From Panorpa germanica (Eukaryota > Arthropoda > Insecta > Mecoptera > Panorpidae): 64,000 bases of DNA. The notes beneath the pieces were generated by a model that ran no database searches, was not told the origin of the DNA, and worked only from the letters and a program-made list of their open reading frames with translations. The stretch spans positions 11,718,001 through 11,782,000 of the forward strand of contig OY783216.1 in NCBI GenBank assembly GCA_963678705.1. Reading direction: 5' to 3'. Both the position numbers and the translations under genes were made by a program. This document shows, one piece after another, positions 44,155 through 59,241 of this stretch (position 1 is its first letter; each line of letters opens with the position of its first letter).

Positions 44155-47100
44155 GACGTTCTTAGAGATTTTTGCAGGCCTAAATCTTCGAACGGCACTT
44201 GGCCACCAGACAATATTAAAGGCACCCTGGAGTTTCTATAAATTCTATATAGTATTATAATATGCGTCAAGTTATGTTTTTTTTTGCGTTATCTTGGTAT
44301 AGTGTGATTGTTCATGAACAATCAGTCACAATTTTTAAGAAAACCATATATATTGTTTACTTATAACAAATAATACACTCTCTTTATAATTTGAAACTCG
44401 CTTTTATACGAGTATAAACTAATTGTTATGTATTAATATTATTTATAGTTAATGTTATTTGACTTACTTTATAGTGAGCAGCAACCTTTTGTTTTCCGTA
44501 TATTTGTAGTGTTTATATGAGGTCTTCTTTATATAGGTCTACAGATTTCTTGAATTTATTAACAAGTTGATGTTTTAGCTCTAACACTAACCTAATTATT
44601 ATCAATTTCTTTGCCTATCGCACTTATTATTGTTTTATCTCAAAAACGACAAAGTTACAGTTTTAAGGTTATATTCATAAGACCGCGTATACGCGTTATA
44701 TATATATTTAGTTATATTTTTCAACATTGGTTTCTAACTGTCAAACTTTTTTAAAAACACTTATTTTAGAGTAAATTAGCACAATATTAAAATAAACTTA
44801 AATACATTTTGTTAGAAGAAGTATATATATAATATATTTAATTTTTTTCCGTAATTAATTTCTCACTTTTAATCACTTTTTTTTACCTAAAGTAGCAGAT
44901 GCCGATCGAACACACACACAGTAGATAGGTACCACTTGTGTTGCAAATCAAAATTAACGTCTTTGTTAACTAATATGTAGTTCTTCCTTTTTCTGTTAAG
45001 GCCCTTTTGTCTTGCCAAAGGCAAGGATCATCATCTTTGTTTTACTCAAAGATATAGCTATTTCGTGTTGCTTCAAGAAACTACACATTTTATCAAAACA
45101 TACGATATACAACCTTTCGAGTGAGAAACACAGTCTTCGTCGAATACCATGTTCCAGAGTTAAAGACAACCATTAGATAGTTGCCTCTTTTCATGGAACG
45201 GTAATCGGTTTGTAAAATTAATGTTTAACAATAAATGTAGTTCTCCATAGTGCAGTAGACGTTCCTAGAGATTTTTGCCGGCCTAATTTTTCGAAGGGCA
45301 CTTGGCCACCAGACATTAATAAAGGCACCCTGGAAGCTCTATAAATTCTATATAGTATTTTAATATGCGACAAGTTATGTTTTTCTATGCGTTATCTTAA
45401 TATAGTGTGATTGTTCATGAACAATCAGTAACATTTTTCAAGAAAACCATATATATTGTTTACTTGTAACAATTAACACACACTTTCTTTTTTATTTGCA
45501 ACTCGCTCTTATACGAGTATAAACTAATTGTCATGTATTTATATTATTTATAGTTAATGTTAGTTGACTTACTTGATAGTGAGCAGCAACCTTTTGTTTT
45601 CCGTATATTTGTAGTGTTTATATGAGGTCTTCCTTATATAGGTCTACAGATTTCTTGAATTTCTTAACCAGTTGATGTTTTAGCACTAACACTAACCTAA
45701 TTTTTATCAATTTCTTAATCTATCGCACTTATTATTGTTTTATCTAAAAAGCGGCAAAGTTGCAGTTTTAAGCTTATATTCATAAGACCGCGTATACGCG
45801 TCATATATATATTTAGTTATATTTTTCAACACTGGTTTCTAACTGTCAAACGTTTTTAAAAACACTTATTTTAAAGTAAACTAGCACAATAATAAAATAA
45901 ACTTAAATTCATTTCGTTAGAAGAAGTATTTATATAATATATTTAATTTTTTTCTGTAAATAATTTCTTACTATTAATCACTTTTTTCACCTAAAGTAGC
46001 AGATGCCGATCAAACACACACACAGTAGATAGGTACCACTTGTGTTGCAAATCAAAATTAACGTCTTTGTTAACCAATATGTAGTTCTTCCTTTTTCTGT
46101 TAAGTCCCATCTATCTTGCCAAAGGCAAGTATCATCATCTTTGTTTTACTTAAAGATATAGCCATTTTGTGTAGCTTCAAGAAACTACACATTTTATCAA
46201 AACATACGTTTACACAACCTTTCGAGTGGGAAACACAGTCCTCGTCGAATACCATGTTCCAGAGTTAAGGACAACCATTAGATAGTTGCCTCTTTTCATG
46301 GAACGGTAATCGGTTTGTAAAATTAATGTTTAACAATAAATATAGTTCTCCATAGTGCAGTAGACGTTCCTAGAGATTTTTGCAGGCCTAATTCGTCGAA
46401 GGGCACTTGGCCACCAGACATTATTGAAGGCACCCTGGAATTTCTATAAATTCTATATAGTATTATAATATGCGATAAGTTATGTTTTTTTTTGCGTTAT
46501 CTTGGTATAATGTGATTGTTCATGAACAATCAGTCACAATTTTCAAGAAAACCATATATATTGTTTACTTATAACAATTAATACACTCTCTTTATTATTT
46601 AAAACTCGCTTTTATACGAGTATAAACTAATTGTTATGTATTAATATTATTTATAGTTAATGTTATTTGACTTACTTGATTGTGAGCAGCAACCTTTTGT
46701 TTTCCGTATATTTGTAGTGTTTATATGATCTTTCTTTCTTATATAGGTCTACAGATTTCTTAAATTTCTTAACCAGTTGATGTTTTAGCACTAACACTAA
46801 CCTAATTATTATCAATTTCTTTGTCTATCGCACTTATTATTGTTTTATCTCAAAAACGACAAAGTAACAGTTTTAAGGTTTGATTCATAAGACCGCGAAT
46901 ACGCGTCATATATATATTTAGTTATATTTTTCAACACTGGTTTCTAACTGTCAAACATTTTTAAAAACACTTATTTTAGAGTAAATTAGCACAATATTGA
47001 AATAAACTTAAATACATTTCGTTAGAAGAAGTAATTACATAATATATTTAATTTTTTTCCGTAATTAATTTCTCACTATTAATCACTTTTTTCACCTAAA

Positions 47101-50100
47101 GTAGCAGATGCCGATCGAACACACACACAGTAGATAGGTACCACTTGTGTTGCAAATCAAAATTAACGTCTTTGTTAACCAATATATACTTCTTCCTTTT
47201 TCTGTTAAGTCCCATCTGTCTTGCCAAAGGCAAGGATCATCATCTTTGTTTTACTTAAAGATATAGCTATTTCGTGTAGCTTTAAGAAACTACACATTTT
47301 ATCAAAACATACGATTACACAACCTTTCGAGTGAGAAACACAGTCCTCGTCAAATACCATGTTCCAGAGTTAAAGACAACCATTAGATAGTTGCCTCTTT
47401 TCATGGAACGGTAATCGGTTTGTAAAATTAATGTTTAACAATAAATATAGTTCTCCATAGTGCAGTAGACGTTCCTAGAGATTTTTGCCGGCCTAATTTT
47501 TCGAAGGGCACTTGGCCACCAGACATTATTAAAGGCACCCTGGAAGCTCTATAAACTCTATATAGTATTTTAATATGCGACAAGTTATGTTTTTCTTTGC
47601 GTTATCTTGGTATAGTGTGATTGTTCATGAACAATCAGTAACAATTTTCAAGAAAACCATATATATTGTTTACTTGTAACAATTAACACACTCTCTTTAT
47701 TATTTAAAACTCGCTCTTATACGAGTATAAACTAATTGTCATGTATTTATATTATTTATAGTTAATGTTAGTTGACTTACTTGATAGTGAGCAGCAACCT
47801 TTTGTTTTCCGTATATTTGTAGTGTTTATATGAGGTCTTCCTTATATAGGTCTACAGATTTCTTGAATTTCTTAACCAGTTGATGTTTTAGCACTAACAC
47901 TAACCTAATTATTATCAATTTCTTGGTCTATCGCACGTATTATTGTTTTATCTAAAAAACGGCAAAGTTACAGTTTTAAGCTTATATTCATAAGACCGCG
48001 TATACGCGTCATATATATATTTAGTTATATTTTTCAACACTGGTTTCTAACTGTCAAACGTTTTTAAAAACACTTATTTTAAAGTAAACTAGCACAATAA
48101 TAAAATAAACTTAAATTCATTTCGTTAGAAGAAGTATTTATATAATATATTTAATTTTTTTCTGTAAATAATTTCTCACTATTAATCACTTTTTTTACCT
48201 AAAGTAGCAGATGCCGATCAAACACACACACAGTAGATAGGTACCACTTGTGTTGCAAATCAAAATTAACGTCTTTGTTAACCAATATGTAGTTCTTCCT
48301 TATTCTGTTAAGTCCCATCTATCTTGCCAAAGGCAAGTATCATCATCTTTGTTTTACTTAAAGATATAGCCATTTTGTGTAGCTTCAAGAAACTACACAT
48401 ATTATCAAAACATACGTTTACACAACCTTTCGAGTGGGAAACACAGTCCTCGTCGAATACCATGTTCCAGAGTTAAGGACAACCATTAGATAGTTGCCTC
48501 TTTTCATGGAACGGTAATCGGTTTGTAAAATTAATGTTTAACAATGAATATAGTTCTCCATAGTGCAGTAGACGTTCCTAGAGATTTTTGCAGGCCTAAT
48601 TCTTCGAAGGGCACTTGGCCACCAGACATTAATAAAGGCACCCTGGAATTTCTATAAATTCTATAAAGTATTATAATATGCGATAAGTTATGTTTTTTTT
48701 GCGTTATCTTGGTATAATGTGATTGTTCATGAACAATCAGTCACAATTTTCAAGAAAACCATATATATTGTTTACTTATAACAATTAATACACTCTCTTT
48801 ATCATTTAAAACTCGCTTTTATACGAGTATAAACTAATTGTTATGTATTAATATTATTTATAGTTAATGTTATTTGACTTACTTGATAGTGAGCAGCAAC
48901 CTTTTGTTTTCCGTATATTTGTAGTGTTTATATGAGGTCTTTCTTATATAGGTCTACAGATTTCTTAAATTTCTTAACCAGTTGATGTTTTAGCACTAAC
49001 ACTAACCTAATTATTATCAATTTCTTTGTCTATCGCACTTATTATTGTTTTATCTCAAAAACGACAAAGTTACAGTTTTAAGGTTATATTCATAAGACCG
49101 CGTATACGCGTTATATATATATTTAGTTATATTTTTCAACACTAGTTTCTAACTGTCAAACATTTTTAAAAACACTTATTTCAGAGTAAATTAGCACAAT
49201 ATTAAAATAAACTTAAATACATTTCGTTAGAAAAAGTATTTATATAATATATTTAATTTTTTTCCGTTATTAATTTCTCACTTTTAATCACTTTTTTCAC
49301 CTAAAGTAGCAGATGCCGATCGAACACACACACAGTAGATAGGTACCACTTGTGTTGCAAATCAAAATTAACGTCTTTGTTAACCATTATGTAGATCTTC
49401 CTTTTTCTGTTAAGTCCCATCTGTCTTGCCAAAGGCAAGGATCATCATCTTTGTTTTACTTAAATATATAGCCATTTTGTGTAGCTTCAAGAAACTACAC
49501 ATTTTATCAAAACATACGATTACACAACCTTTCGAGTGAGAAACACAGTCCTCGTCGAATACCATGTTTCAGAGTTAAAGACAACCATTAGATAGTTGCC
49601 TCTTTTCATGGAACGGTAATCGGTTTGTAAAATTAATGTTTAACAATAAATGTAGTTCTCCATAGTGCAGTAGACGTTCTTAGAGATTTTTGCCGGCCTA
49701 ATTTTTCGAAGAGCACTTGGCCACCAGACATTAATAAAGGCACCCTGGAAGCTCTATAAATTCTATATAGTATTTTAATATGCGACAAGTTATGTTTTTC
49801 TTTGCGTTATCTTGGTATAGTGTGATTGTTCATGAACAATCAGTAACAATTTTCAAGAAAACCATATATATTGTTTACTTGTAACAATTAACACACTCTC
49901 TTTATTATTTGAAACTCGCTCTTATACGAGTATAAACTAATTGTCATGTATTTATATTATTTATAGTTAATGTTAGTTGACTTACTTGATAGTGAGCAGC
50001 AACCTTTTGTTTTCCGTATATTTGTAGTGTTTATATGAGGTCTTCCTTATATAGGTCTACAGATTTCTTGAATTTCTTAACCAGTTGATGTTTTAGCACT

Positions 50101-52977
50101 AACACTAACCTAATTATTATCAATTTCTTAATCTATCGCACTTATTATTGTTTTATCTAAAAAGCGGCAAAGTTACAGTTTTAAGCTTATATTCATAATA
50201 CCGCGTATACGCGTCATATATATATTTAGTTATATTTTTCAACACTGGTTTCTAACTGTCAAACGTTTTTAAAAACACTTATTTTAAAGTAAACTAGCAC
50301 AATAATAAAATAAACTTAAATTCATTTCGTTAGAAGAAGTATTTATATAATATATTTAATTTTTTTCTGTAAATAATTGCTCACTATTAATCACTTTTTT
50401 TACCTAAAGTAGCAGATGCCGATCAAACACACACACAGTAGATAGGTACCACTTGTGTTGCAAATCAAAATTAACGTCTTTGTTAACCAATATGTAGTTC
50501 TTCCTTATTCTGTTAAGTCCCATCTATCTTGCCAAAGGCAAGTATCATCATCTTTGTTTTACTTAAAGATATAGCCATTTTGTGTAGCTTCAAGAAACTA
50601 CACATTTTATCAAAACATACGTTTACACAACCTTTCGAGTGGGAAACACAGTCCTCGTTGAATACCATGTTCCAGAGTTAAGGACAACCATTAGATAGTT
50701 GCCTCTTTTCATGAAACGGTAGTCGGTTTGTAAAATTAATGTTTAACAATAAATATAGTTCTCCATAGTGCAGTAGACGTTCCTAGAGATTTTTGCAGGC
50801 CTAATTCTTCGAAGGGCACTTGGCCACCAGACATTATTAAAGGCACCCTGGAATTTATATAAATTCTATATAGTATTATAATATGCGATAAGTTATGTTT
50901 TTTTTTGCGTTATCTTGGTATAATGTGATTGTTCATGAACAATCAGTCACAATTTTCAAAAAAATCATATATATTGTTTACTTATAACAATTAATACACT
51001 CTCTTTATTATTTAAAACTCGCTTTTATACGAGTATAAACTAATTGTTATGTATTTATATTATTTATAGTTAATGTTATTTGACTTACTTGATAGTGAGC
51101 AGCAACCTTTTGTTTTCCGTATATTTGTAGTGTTTATATGAGGTCTTTCTTATATAGGTCTACAGATTTCTTAAATTTCTTAACCAGTTGATGTTTTAGC
51201 ACTAACACTAACCTAGTTATTATCAATTTCTTTGTCTATCGCACTTATTATTGTTTTATCTCAAAAACGACAAAGTAACAGTTTTAAGGTTTGATTCATA
51301 AGACCGCGTATACGCGTCATATATATATTTAGTTATATTTTTCAACACTGGTTTCTAACTGTCAAACATTTTTAAAAACACTTATTTTAGAGTAAATTAG
51401 CACAATATTGAAATAAACTTAAATACATTTCGTTAGAAGAAGTAATTACATAATATATTTAATTTTTTTCCGTAATTAATTTCTCACTTTTAATCACTTT
51501 TTTCACCTAAAGTAGCAGATGCCGATACACACACACAGTAGATAGGTACCACTTGTGTTGCAAATCAAAATTAACGTCTTTGTTAACCAATATGTAGTTC
51601 TTCCTTATTCTGTTAAGTCCCATCTATCTTGCCAAAGGCAAGTATCATCATCTTTGTTTTACCTAAAGATATAGCCATTTTGTGTAGCTTCAAGAAACTA
51701 CACATTTTATCAAAACATACGTTTACACAACCTTTCGAGTGGGAAACACAGTCCTCGTCGAATACCATGTTCCAGAGTTAAGGACAACCATTAGATAGTT
51801 GCCTCTTTTCATGGAACGGTAATCGGTTTGTAAAATTAATGTTTAACAATGAATATAGTTCTCCATAGTGCAGTAGACGTTCCTACAGATTTTTGCAGGC
51901 CTAATTCTTCGAAGGGCACTTGGCCACCAGACATTATTAAAGGCACCCTGGAATTTCTATAAATTCTATATAGTATTATAATATGCGATAAGTTATGTTT
52001 TTTTTTGCGTTATCTTGGTATAATGTGATTGTTCATGAACAATCAGTCACAATTTTCAAGAAAACCATATATATTGTTTACTTATAACAATTAATACACT
52101 CTCTTTATTATTTAAAACTCGCTTTTATACGAGTATAAACTAATTGTTATGTATTAATATTATTTATAGTAAATGTTATTTGACTTACTTGATAGTGAGC
52201 AGCAACCTTTTGTTTTCCGTATATTTGTAGTGTTTATATGAGGTCTTTCTTATATAGGTCTACAGATTTCTTAAATTTCTTAACCAGTTGATGTTTTAGC
52301 ACTAACACTAACCTAATTATTATCAATTTCTTTGTCTATCGCACTTATTATTGTTTTATCTCAAAAACGACAAAGTAACAGTTTTAAGGTTTGATTCATA
52401 AGACCGCGTATACGCGTCATATATATATTTAGTTATATTTTTCAACACTGGTTTCTAACTGTCAAACATTTTTAAAAACACTTATTTTAGAGTAAATTAG
52501 CACAATATTGAAATAAACTTAAATACATTTCGTTATAAGAAGTAATTACATAATATATTTAATTTTTTTCCGTAATTAATTTCTCACTTTTAATCACTTT
52601 TTTCACCTAAAGTAGCAGATGCCGATCGAACACACACACAGTAGATATTTAGCACTTGTGTTGCAAATCAAAATTAATGTCTTTGTTAACTAATATGTAG
52701 TTCTTCCTTTTTCTGTTAAGTCCCATCTGTCTTGCCAAAGGCAAGGATCATCATCTTTGTTTTACTTAAATATATAGCTATTTTGTGTAGCTTCAAGAAA
52801 CTACACATTTTATCATAACATACGTTTACACAACCTTTCGAGTGGGAAACACAGTCCTCGTCGAATACCATGTTCCAGAGTTGAGGACAACCATTAGATA
52901 GTTGTCTCTTTTCATAGAACGGTAATCAGTTTGAAAATTAATGTTTAACAATGAATACAGGTCTTTATCGTGCAGTA
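44155..52977. repeat. Higher-order block 2, C A B A B A B B (8 monomers)
   Basis: The block is 8,823 bp between successive C-type landmarks, made of eight full monomers with alternating A and B variants. A ends TCTTATACGAG then TAATTGTCATG; B ends TTTTATACGAG then TAATTGTTATG. Confidence 0.78.
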
Positions 52978-55900
52978 GACGTTCTTAGAGATTTTTGCAG
53001 GCCTAAATCTTCGAACGGCACTTGGCCACCAGACAATATTAAAGGCACCCTGGAGTTTCTATAAATTCTATATAGTATTATAATATGCGTCAAGTTATGT
53101 TTTTTTTTTGCGTTATCTTGGTATAGTGTGATTGTTCATGAACAATCAGTCACAATTTTTAAGAAAACCATATATATTGTTTACTTATAACAATTAATAC
53201 ACTCTCTTTATAATTGAAACTCGCTTTTATACGAGTATAAACTAATTGCTATGTATTAATATTATTTATAGTTAATGTTATTTGACTTACTTGATAGTGA
53301 GCAGCAACCTTTTGTTTTCCGTATATTTGTAGTGTTTATATGAGGTCTTCTTTATATAGGTCTACAGATTTCTTGAATTTATTAACAAGTTGATGTTTTA
53401 GCTCTAACACTAACCTAATTATTATCAATTTCTTTGCCTATCGCACTTATTATTGTTTTATCTCAAAAACGACAAAGTTACAGTTTTAAGGTTATATTCA
53501 TAAGACCGCGTATACGCGTTATATATATATTTAGTTATATTTTTCAACATTGGTTTCTAACTGTCAAACTTTTTTAAAAACACTTATTTTAGAGTAAATT
53601 AGCACAATATTAAAATAAACTTAAATACATTTTGTTAGAAGAAGTATTTATATAATATATTTAATTTTTTTCCGTAATTAATTTCTCACTTTTAATCACT
53701 TTTTTTTACCTAAAGTAGCAGATGCCGATCGAACACACACACAATAGATAGGTACCACTTGTGTTGCAAATCAAAATTAACGTCTTTGTTAACCAATATG
53801 TAGTTCTTCCTTTTCTGTTAAGGCCCATCTGTCTTGCCAAAGGCAAGGATCATCATCTTTGTTTTACTTAAAGATATAGCTATTTCGTGTAGCTTCAAGA
53901 AACTACACATTTTATCAAAACATACGATTACACAACCTTTCGAGTGAGAAACACAGTCTTTGTCGAATACTATGTTCCAGAGTTAAAGACAACCATTAGA
54001 TAGTTGCCTCTTTTCATGGAACGGTAATCGGTTTGTAAAATTAATGTTTAACAATAAATATAGTTCTCCATAGTGCAGTAGACGTTCCTAGAGATTTTTG
54101 CCGGCCTAATTTTTCGAAGGGAACTTGGCCACCAGACATTATTAAAGGCACCCTGGAAGCTCTATAAATTCTATATAGTATTTTAATATGCGACAAGTTA
54201 TGTTTTTCTTTGCGTTATCTTGGTATAGTGTGATTGTTCATGAACAATCAGTAACAATTTTCAAGAAAACCATATATATTGTTTACTTGTAACAATTAAC
54301 ACACTCTCTTTGTTATTTAAAACTCGCTCTTATACGAGTATAAACTAATTGTCATGTATTTATATTATTTATAGTTAATGTTAGTTGACTTACTTGATAG
54401 TGAGCAGCAACCTTTTGTTTTCCGTATATTTGTAGTGTTTATATGAGGTCTTCCTTATATAGGTCTACAGATTTCTTGAATTTCTTAACCAGTTGATGTT
54501 TTAGCACTAACACTAACCTAATTATTATCAATTTCTTGGTCTATCGCACTTATTATTGTTTTATCTAAAAAACGGCAAAGTTACAGTTTTAAGCTTATAT
54601 TCATAAGACCGCGTATACGCGTCATATATATATTTAGTTATATTTTTCAACACTGGTTTCTAACTGTCAAGCGTTTTTAAAAACACTTATTTTAAAGTAA
54701 ACTAGCACAATAATAAAATAAACTTAAATTCATTTCGTTAGAAGAAGTATTTATATAATATATTTAATTTTTTTCTGTAAATAATTTTTACTATTAATCA
54801 CTTTTTTCACCTAAAGTAGCAGATGACGATCAAACACACACACAGTAGATAGGTACCACTTGTGTTGCAAATCAAAATTAACGTCTTTGTTAACCAATAT
54901 GTAGTTCTTCCTTATTCTGTTAAGTCCCATCTATCTTGCCAAAGGCAAGTATCATCATCTTTGTTTTACTTAAAGATATAGCCATTTTGTGTAGCTTCAA
55001 GAAACTACACATTTTATCAAAACATACGTTTACACAACCTTTCGAGTGGGAAACACAGTCCTCGTCAAATACCATGTTCCAGAGTTAAGGACAACCATTA
55101 GATAGTTGCCTCTTTTCATGGAACGGTAATCGGTTTGTAAAATTAATGTTTAACAATGAATATAGTTCTCCATAGTGCAGTAGACGTTTCTAGAGATTTT
55201 TGCAGGCCTAATTCTTCGAAGGGCACTTGGCCACCAGACATTATTAAAGGCACCCTGGAATTTCTATAAATTCTATATAGTATTATAATATGCGATAAGT
55301 TATGTTTTTTTTTGCGTTATCTTGGTATAATGTGATTGTTCATGAACAATCAGTCACAATTTTCAAGAAAACCATATATATTGTTTACTTATAACAATTA
55401 ATACACTCTCTTTATTATTTAAAACTCGCTTTTATACGAGTATAAACTAATTGTTATGTATTAATATTATTTATAGTTAATGTTATTTGACTTACTTGAT
55501 AGTGAGCAGCAACCTTTTGTTTTCCGTATATTTGTAGTGTTTATATGAGGTCTTTCTTATATAGGTCTACAAATTTCTTAAATTTCTTAACCAGTTGATG
55601 TTTTAGCACTAACACTAACCTAATTATTATCAATTTCTTTGTCTATCGCACTAATTATTGTTTTATCTCAAAAACGACAAAGTAACAGTTTTAAGGTTTG
55701 ATTCATAAGACCGCGTATACGCGTCATATATATATTTAGTTATATTTTTCAACACTGGTTTCTAACTGTCAAACATTTTTAAAAACACTTATTTTAGAGT
55801 AAATTAGCACAATATTGAAATAAACTTAAATACATTTCGTTAGAAGAAGTAATTACATAATATATTTAATTTTTTTCCGTAATTAATTTTTCACTTTTAA

Positions 55901-58900
55901 TCACTTTTTTCACCTAAAGTAGCAGATGCCGATCGAACACACACACAGTAGATAGGTACCACTTGTGTTGCAAATTAAAATTAACGTGTTTGTTAACCAA
56001 TATATATTTCTTCCTTTTTCTGTTAAGTCCCATCTGTCTTGCCAAAGGCAAGGATCATCATCTTTGTTTTACTTAAAGATATAGCTATTTCGTGTAGCTT
56101 TAAGAAACTACACATTTTATCAAAACATACGATTACACAACCTTTCGAGTGAGAAACACAGTCCTCGTCGAATACCATGTTCCAGAGTTAAAGACAACCA
56201 TTAGATAGTTGCCTCTTTTCATGGAACGGTAATCGGTTTGTAAAATTAATGTTTAACAATAAATATAGTTCTCCATAGTACAGTAGACGTTCCTAGAGAT
56301 TTTTGCCGGCCTAATTTTTCGAAGGGCACTTGACCACCAGACATTATTAAAGGCACCCTGAAAGCTCTATAAATTCTATATAGTATTTTAATATGCGACA
56401 AGTTTTGTTTTTCTTTGCGTTATCTTGGTATAGTGTGATTGTTCATGAACAATCAGTAACAATTTTCAAGAAAACCATATATATTGTTTACTTGTAACAA
56501 TTAACACACTCTCTTTATTATTTAAAACTCGCTCTTATACGAGTATAAACTAATTGTCATGTATTTATATTATTTATAGTTAATGTTAGTTGACTTACTT
56601 GATAGTGAGCAGCAACCTTTTGTTTTCCGTATATTTGTAGTGTTTATATGAGGTCTTCCTTATATAGGTCTACAGATTTATTGAATTTCTTAACCAGTTG
56701 ATGTTTTAGCACTAACACTAACCTAATTATTATCAATTTCTTGGTCTATCGCACTTATTATTGTTTTATCTAAAAAACAGCAAAGTTACAGTTTTAAGCT
56801 TATATTCATAAGACCGCGTATACGCGTCATATATATATTTAGTTATATTTTTCAACACTGGTTTTTAACTGTCAAACGTTTTTAAAAACACTTATTTTAA
56901 AGTAAACTAGCACAATAATAAAATAAACTTAAATTCATTTCGTTAGAAGAAGTATTTATATAATATATTTAATTTTTTTCTGTAAATAATTTCTCACTAT
57001 TAATCACTTTTTTTCACCTAAAGTAGCAGATGCCGATCGAACACACACACAGTAGATAGGTACCACTTGTGTTTCAAATCAAAATTAACGTCTTTGTTAC
57101 CCAATATGTAGTTCTTCCTTATTCTGTTAAGTCTCATCTATCTTGCCAAAGGCAAGTATCACCTTTTTTGTTTTACTTAAAGATATAGCCATTTTGTGTA
57201 GCTTCAAGAAACTACACATTTTATCAAAACATACGTTTACACAACCTTTCGAGTGGGAAACACAGTCCTCGTCGAATACCATGTTCCAGAGTTAAGGACA
57301 ACCATTAGATAGTTGCCTCTTTTCATGGAACGGTAATCGGTTTGTAAAATTAATGTTTAACAATGAATATAGTTCTCCATAGTGCAGTAGACGTTCCTAG
57401 AGATTTTTGCAGGCCTAATTCTTCGAAGGGCACTTGGCCACCAGACATTATTAAAGGCACCCTGGAATTTCTATAAATTCTATATTGTATTATAATATGC
57501 GATAAGTTATGTTTTTTTTTGCGTTATCTTGGTATAATGTGATTGTTCATGAACAATCAGTCACAATTTTCAAGAAAACCATATATATTGTTTACTTATA
57601 ACAATTAATACACTCTCTTTATTATTTAAAACTCGCTTTTATACGAGTATAAACTAATTGTTATGTATTAATATTATTTATAGTTAATGTTATTTGACTT
57701 ACTTGATAGTGAGCAGCAACCTTTTGTTTTCCGTATATTTGTAGTGTTTATATGAGGTCTTTCTTATATAGGTCTACAGATTTCTTAAATTTCTTAACCA
57801 GTTGATGTTTTAGCACTAACACTAACCTAATTATTATCAATTTCTTTGTCTATCGCACTTATTATTGTTTTATCTCAAAAACGACAAAGTAACAGTTTTA
57901 AGGTTTGATTCATAAGACCGCGTATACGCGTCATATATATATTTAGTTATATTTTTCAACACTGGTTTCTAACTGTCAAACATTTTTAAAAACACTTATT
58001 TTAGAGTAAATTAGCACAATATTGAAATAAACTTAAATACATTTCGTTAGAAGAAGTAATTACATAATATATTTAATTTTTTTCCGTAATTAATTTCTCA
58101 CTTTTAATCACTTTTTTCACCTAAAGTAGCAGATGCCGATCGAACACACACACAGTAGATATTTAGCACTTGTGTTGCAAATCAAAATTAACGTCTTTGT
58201 TAACCAATATGTAGTTCTTCCCATTAAGTCTATATAGTATTATAATATGCGATAAGTTATGTTTTTTTTTGCGTTATCTTGGTATAATGTGATTGTTCAT
58301 GAACAATCAGTCACAATTTTCAAGAAAACCATATATATTGTTTACTTATAACAATTAATACACTCTCTTTATTATTTAAAACTCGCTTTTATACGAGTAT
58401 AAACTAATTGTTATGTATTAATATTATTTATAGTTAATGTTATTTGACTTACTTGATAGTGAGCAGCAACCTTTTGTTTTCCGTATATTTGTAGTGTTTA
58501 TATGAGGTCTTTCTTATATAGGTCTACAGATTTCTTAAATTTCTTAACCAGTTGATGTTTTAGCACTAACACTAACCTAATTATTATCAATTTCTTTGTC
58601 TATCGCACTTATTATTGTTTTATCTAAAAAACGACAAAGAAACAGTTTTAAGGTTTGATTCATAAGACCGCGTATACGCGTCATATATATATTTAGTTAT
58701 ATTTTTCAACACTGGTTTCTAACTGTCAAACATTTTTAAAAACACTTATTTTAGAGTAAATTAGCACAATATTGAAATAAAGTTAAATACATTTCGTTAG
58801 AAGAAGTAATTACATAATATATTTAATTTTTTTCCGTAATTAATTTCTCACTTTTAATCACTTTTTTCACCTAAAGTAGCAGATGCCGATTGAACACACA

Positions 58901-59241
58901 CATAGTAGATATTTAGCACTTGTGTTCCAAATCAAAATTAACGTCTTTGTTAACCAATATGTAGTTCTTCCTTTTTCTAGTAAGTCCCATCTGTCTTGCC
59001 AAAGGCAAGGATCATCATCTTTGTTTTACTTAAATATATAGCCATTTTGTGTAGCTTCAAGAAACTACACATTTTATTAAAACATACGTTTACACAACCT
59101 TTCGAGTGGGAAACACAGTCCTCGTCAAATACCATGTTCCAGAGTTGAGGACAACCATTAGATAGTTGTCTCTTTTCATAGAACGGTAATCAGTTTGAAA
59201 ATTAATGTTTAACAATGAATACAGGTCTTTATCGTGCAGTA
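52978..59241. repeat. Higher-order block 3, C A B A B plus truncated monomer
   Basis: The block is 6,264 bp. The last unit is shortened by about 354 bp at the junction near 58220, where GTAGTTCTTCC passes through CATTAAG directly to TCTATATAGTATTATAAT. Confidence 0.78.
58216..58232. other. Deletion junction in satellite monomer
   Basis: The usual sequence from TTTTTCTGTTAAGTCCC to AAATTCTATATAG is absent, and the join carries CCATTAAG. The landmark spacing 57390-59242 equals one full monomer plus 749 bp. Confidence 0.85.
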
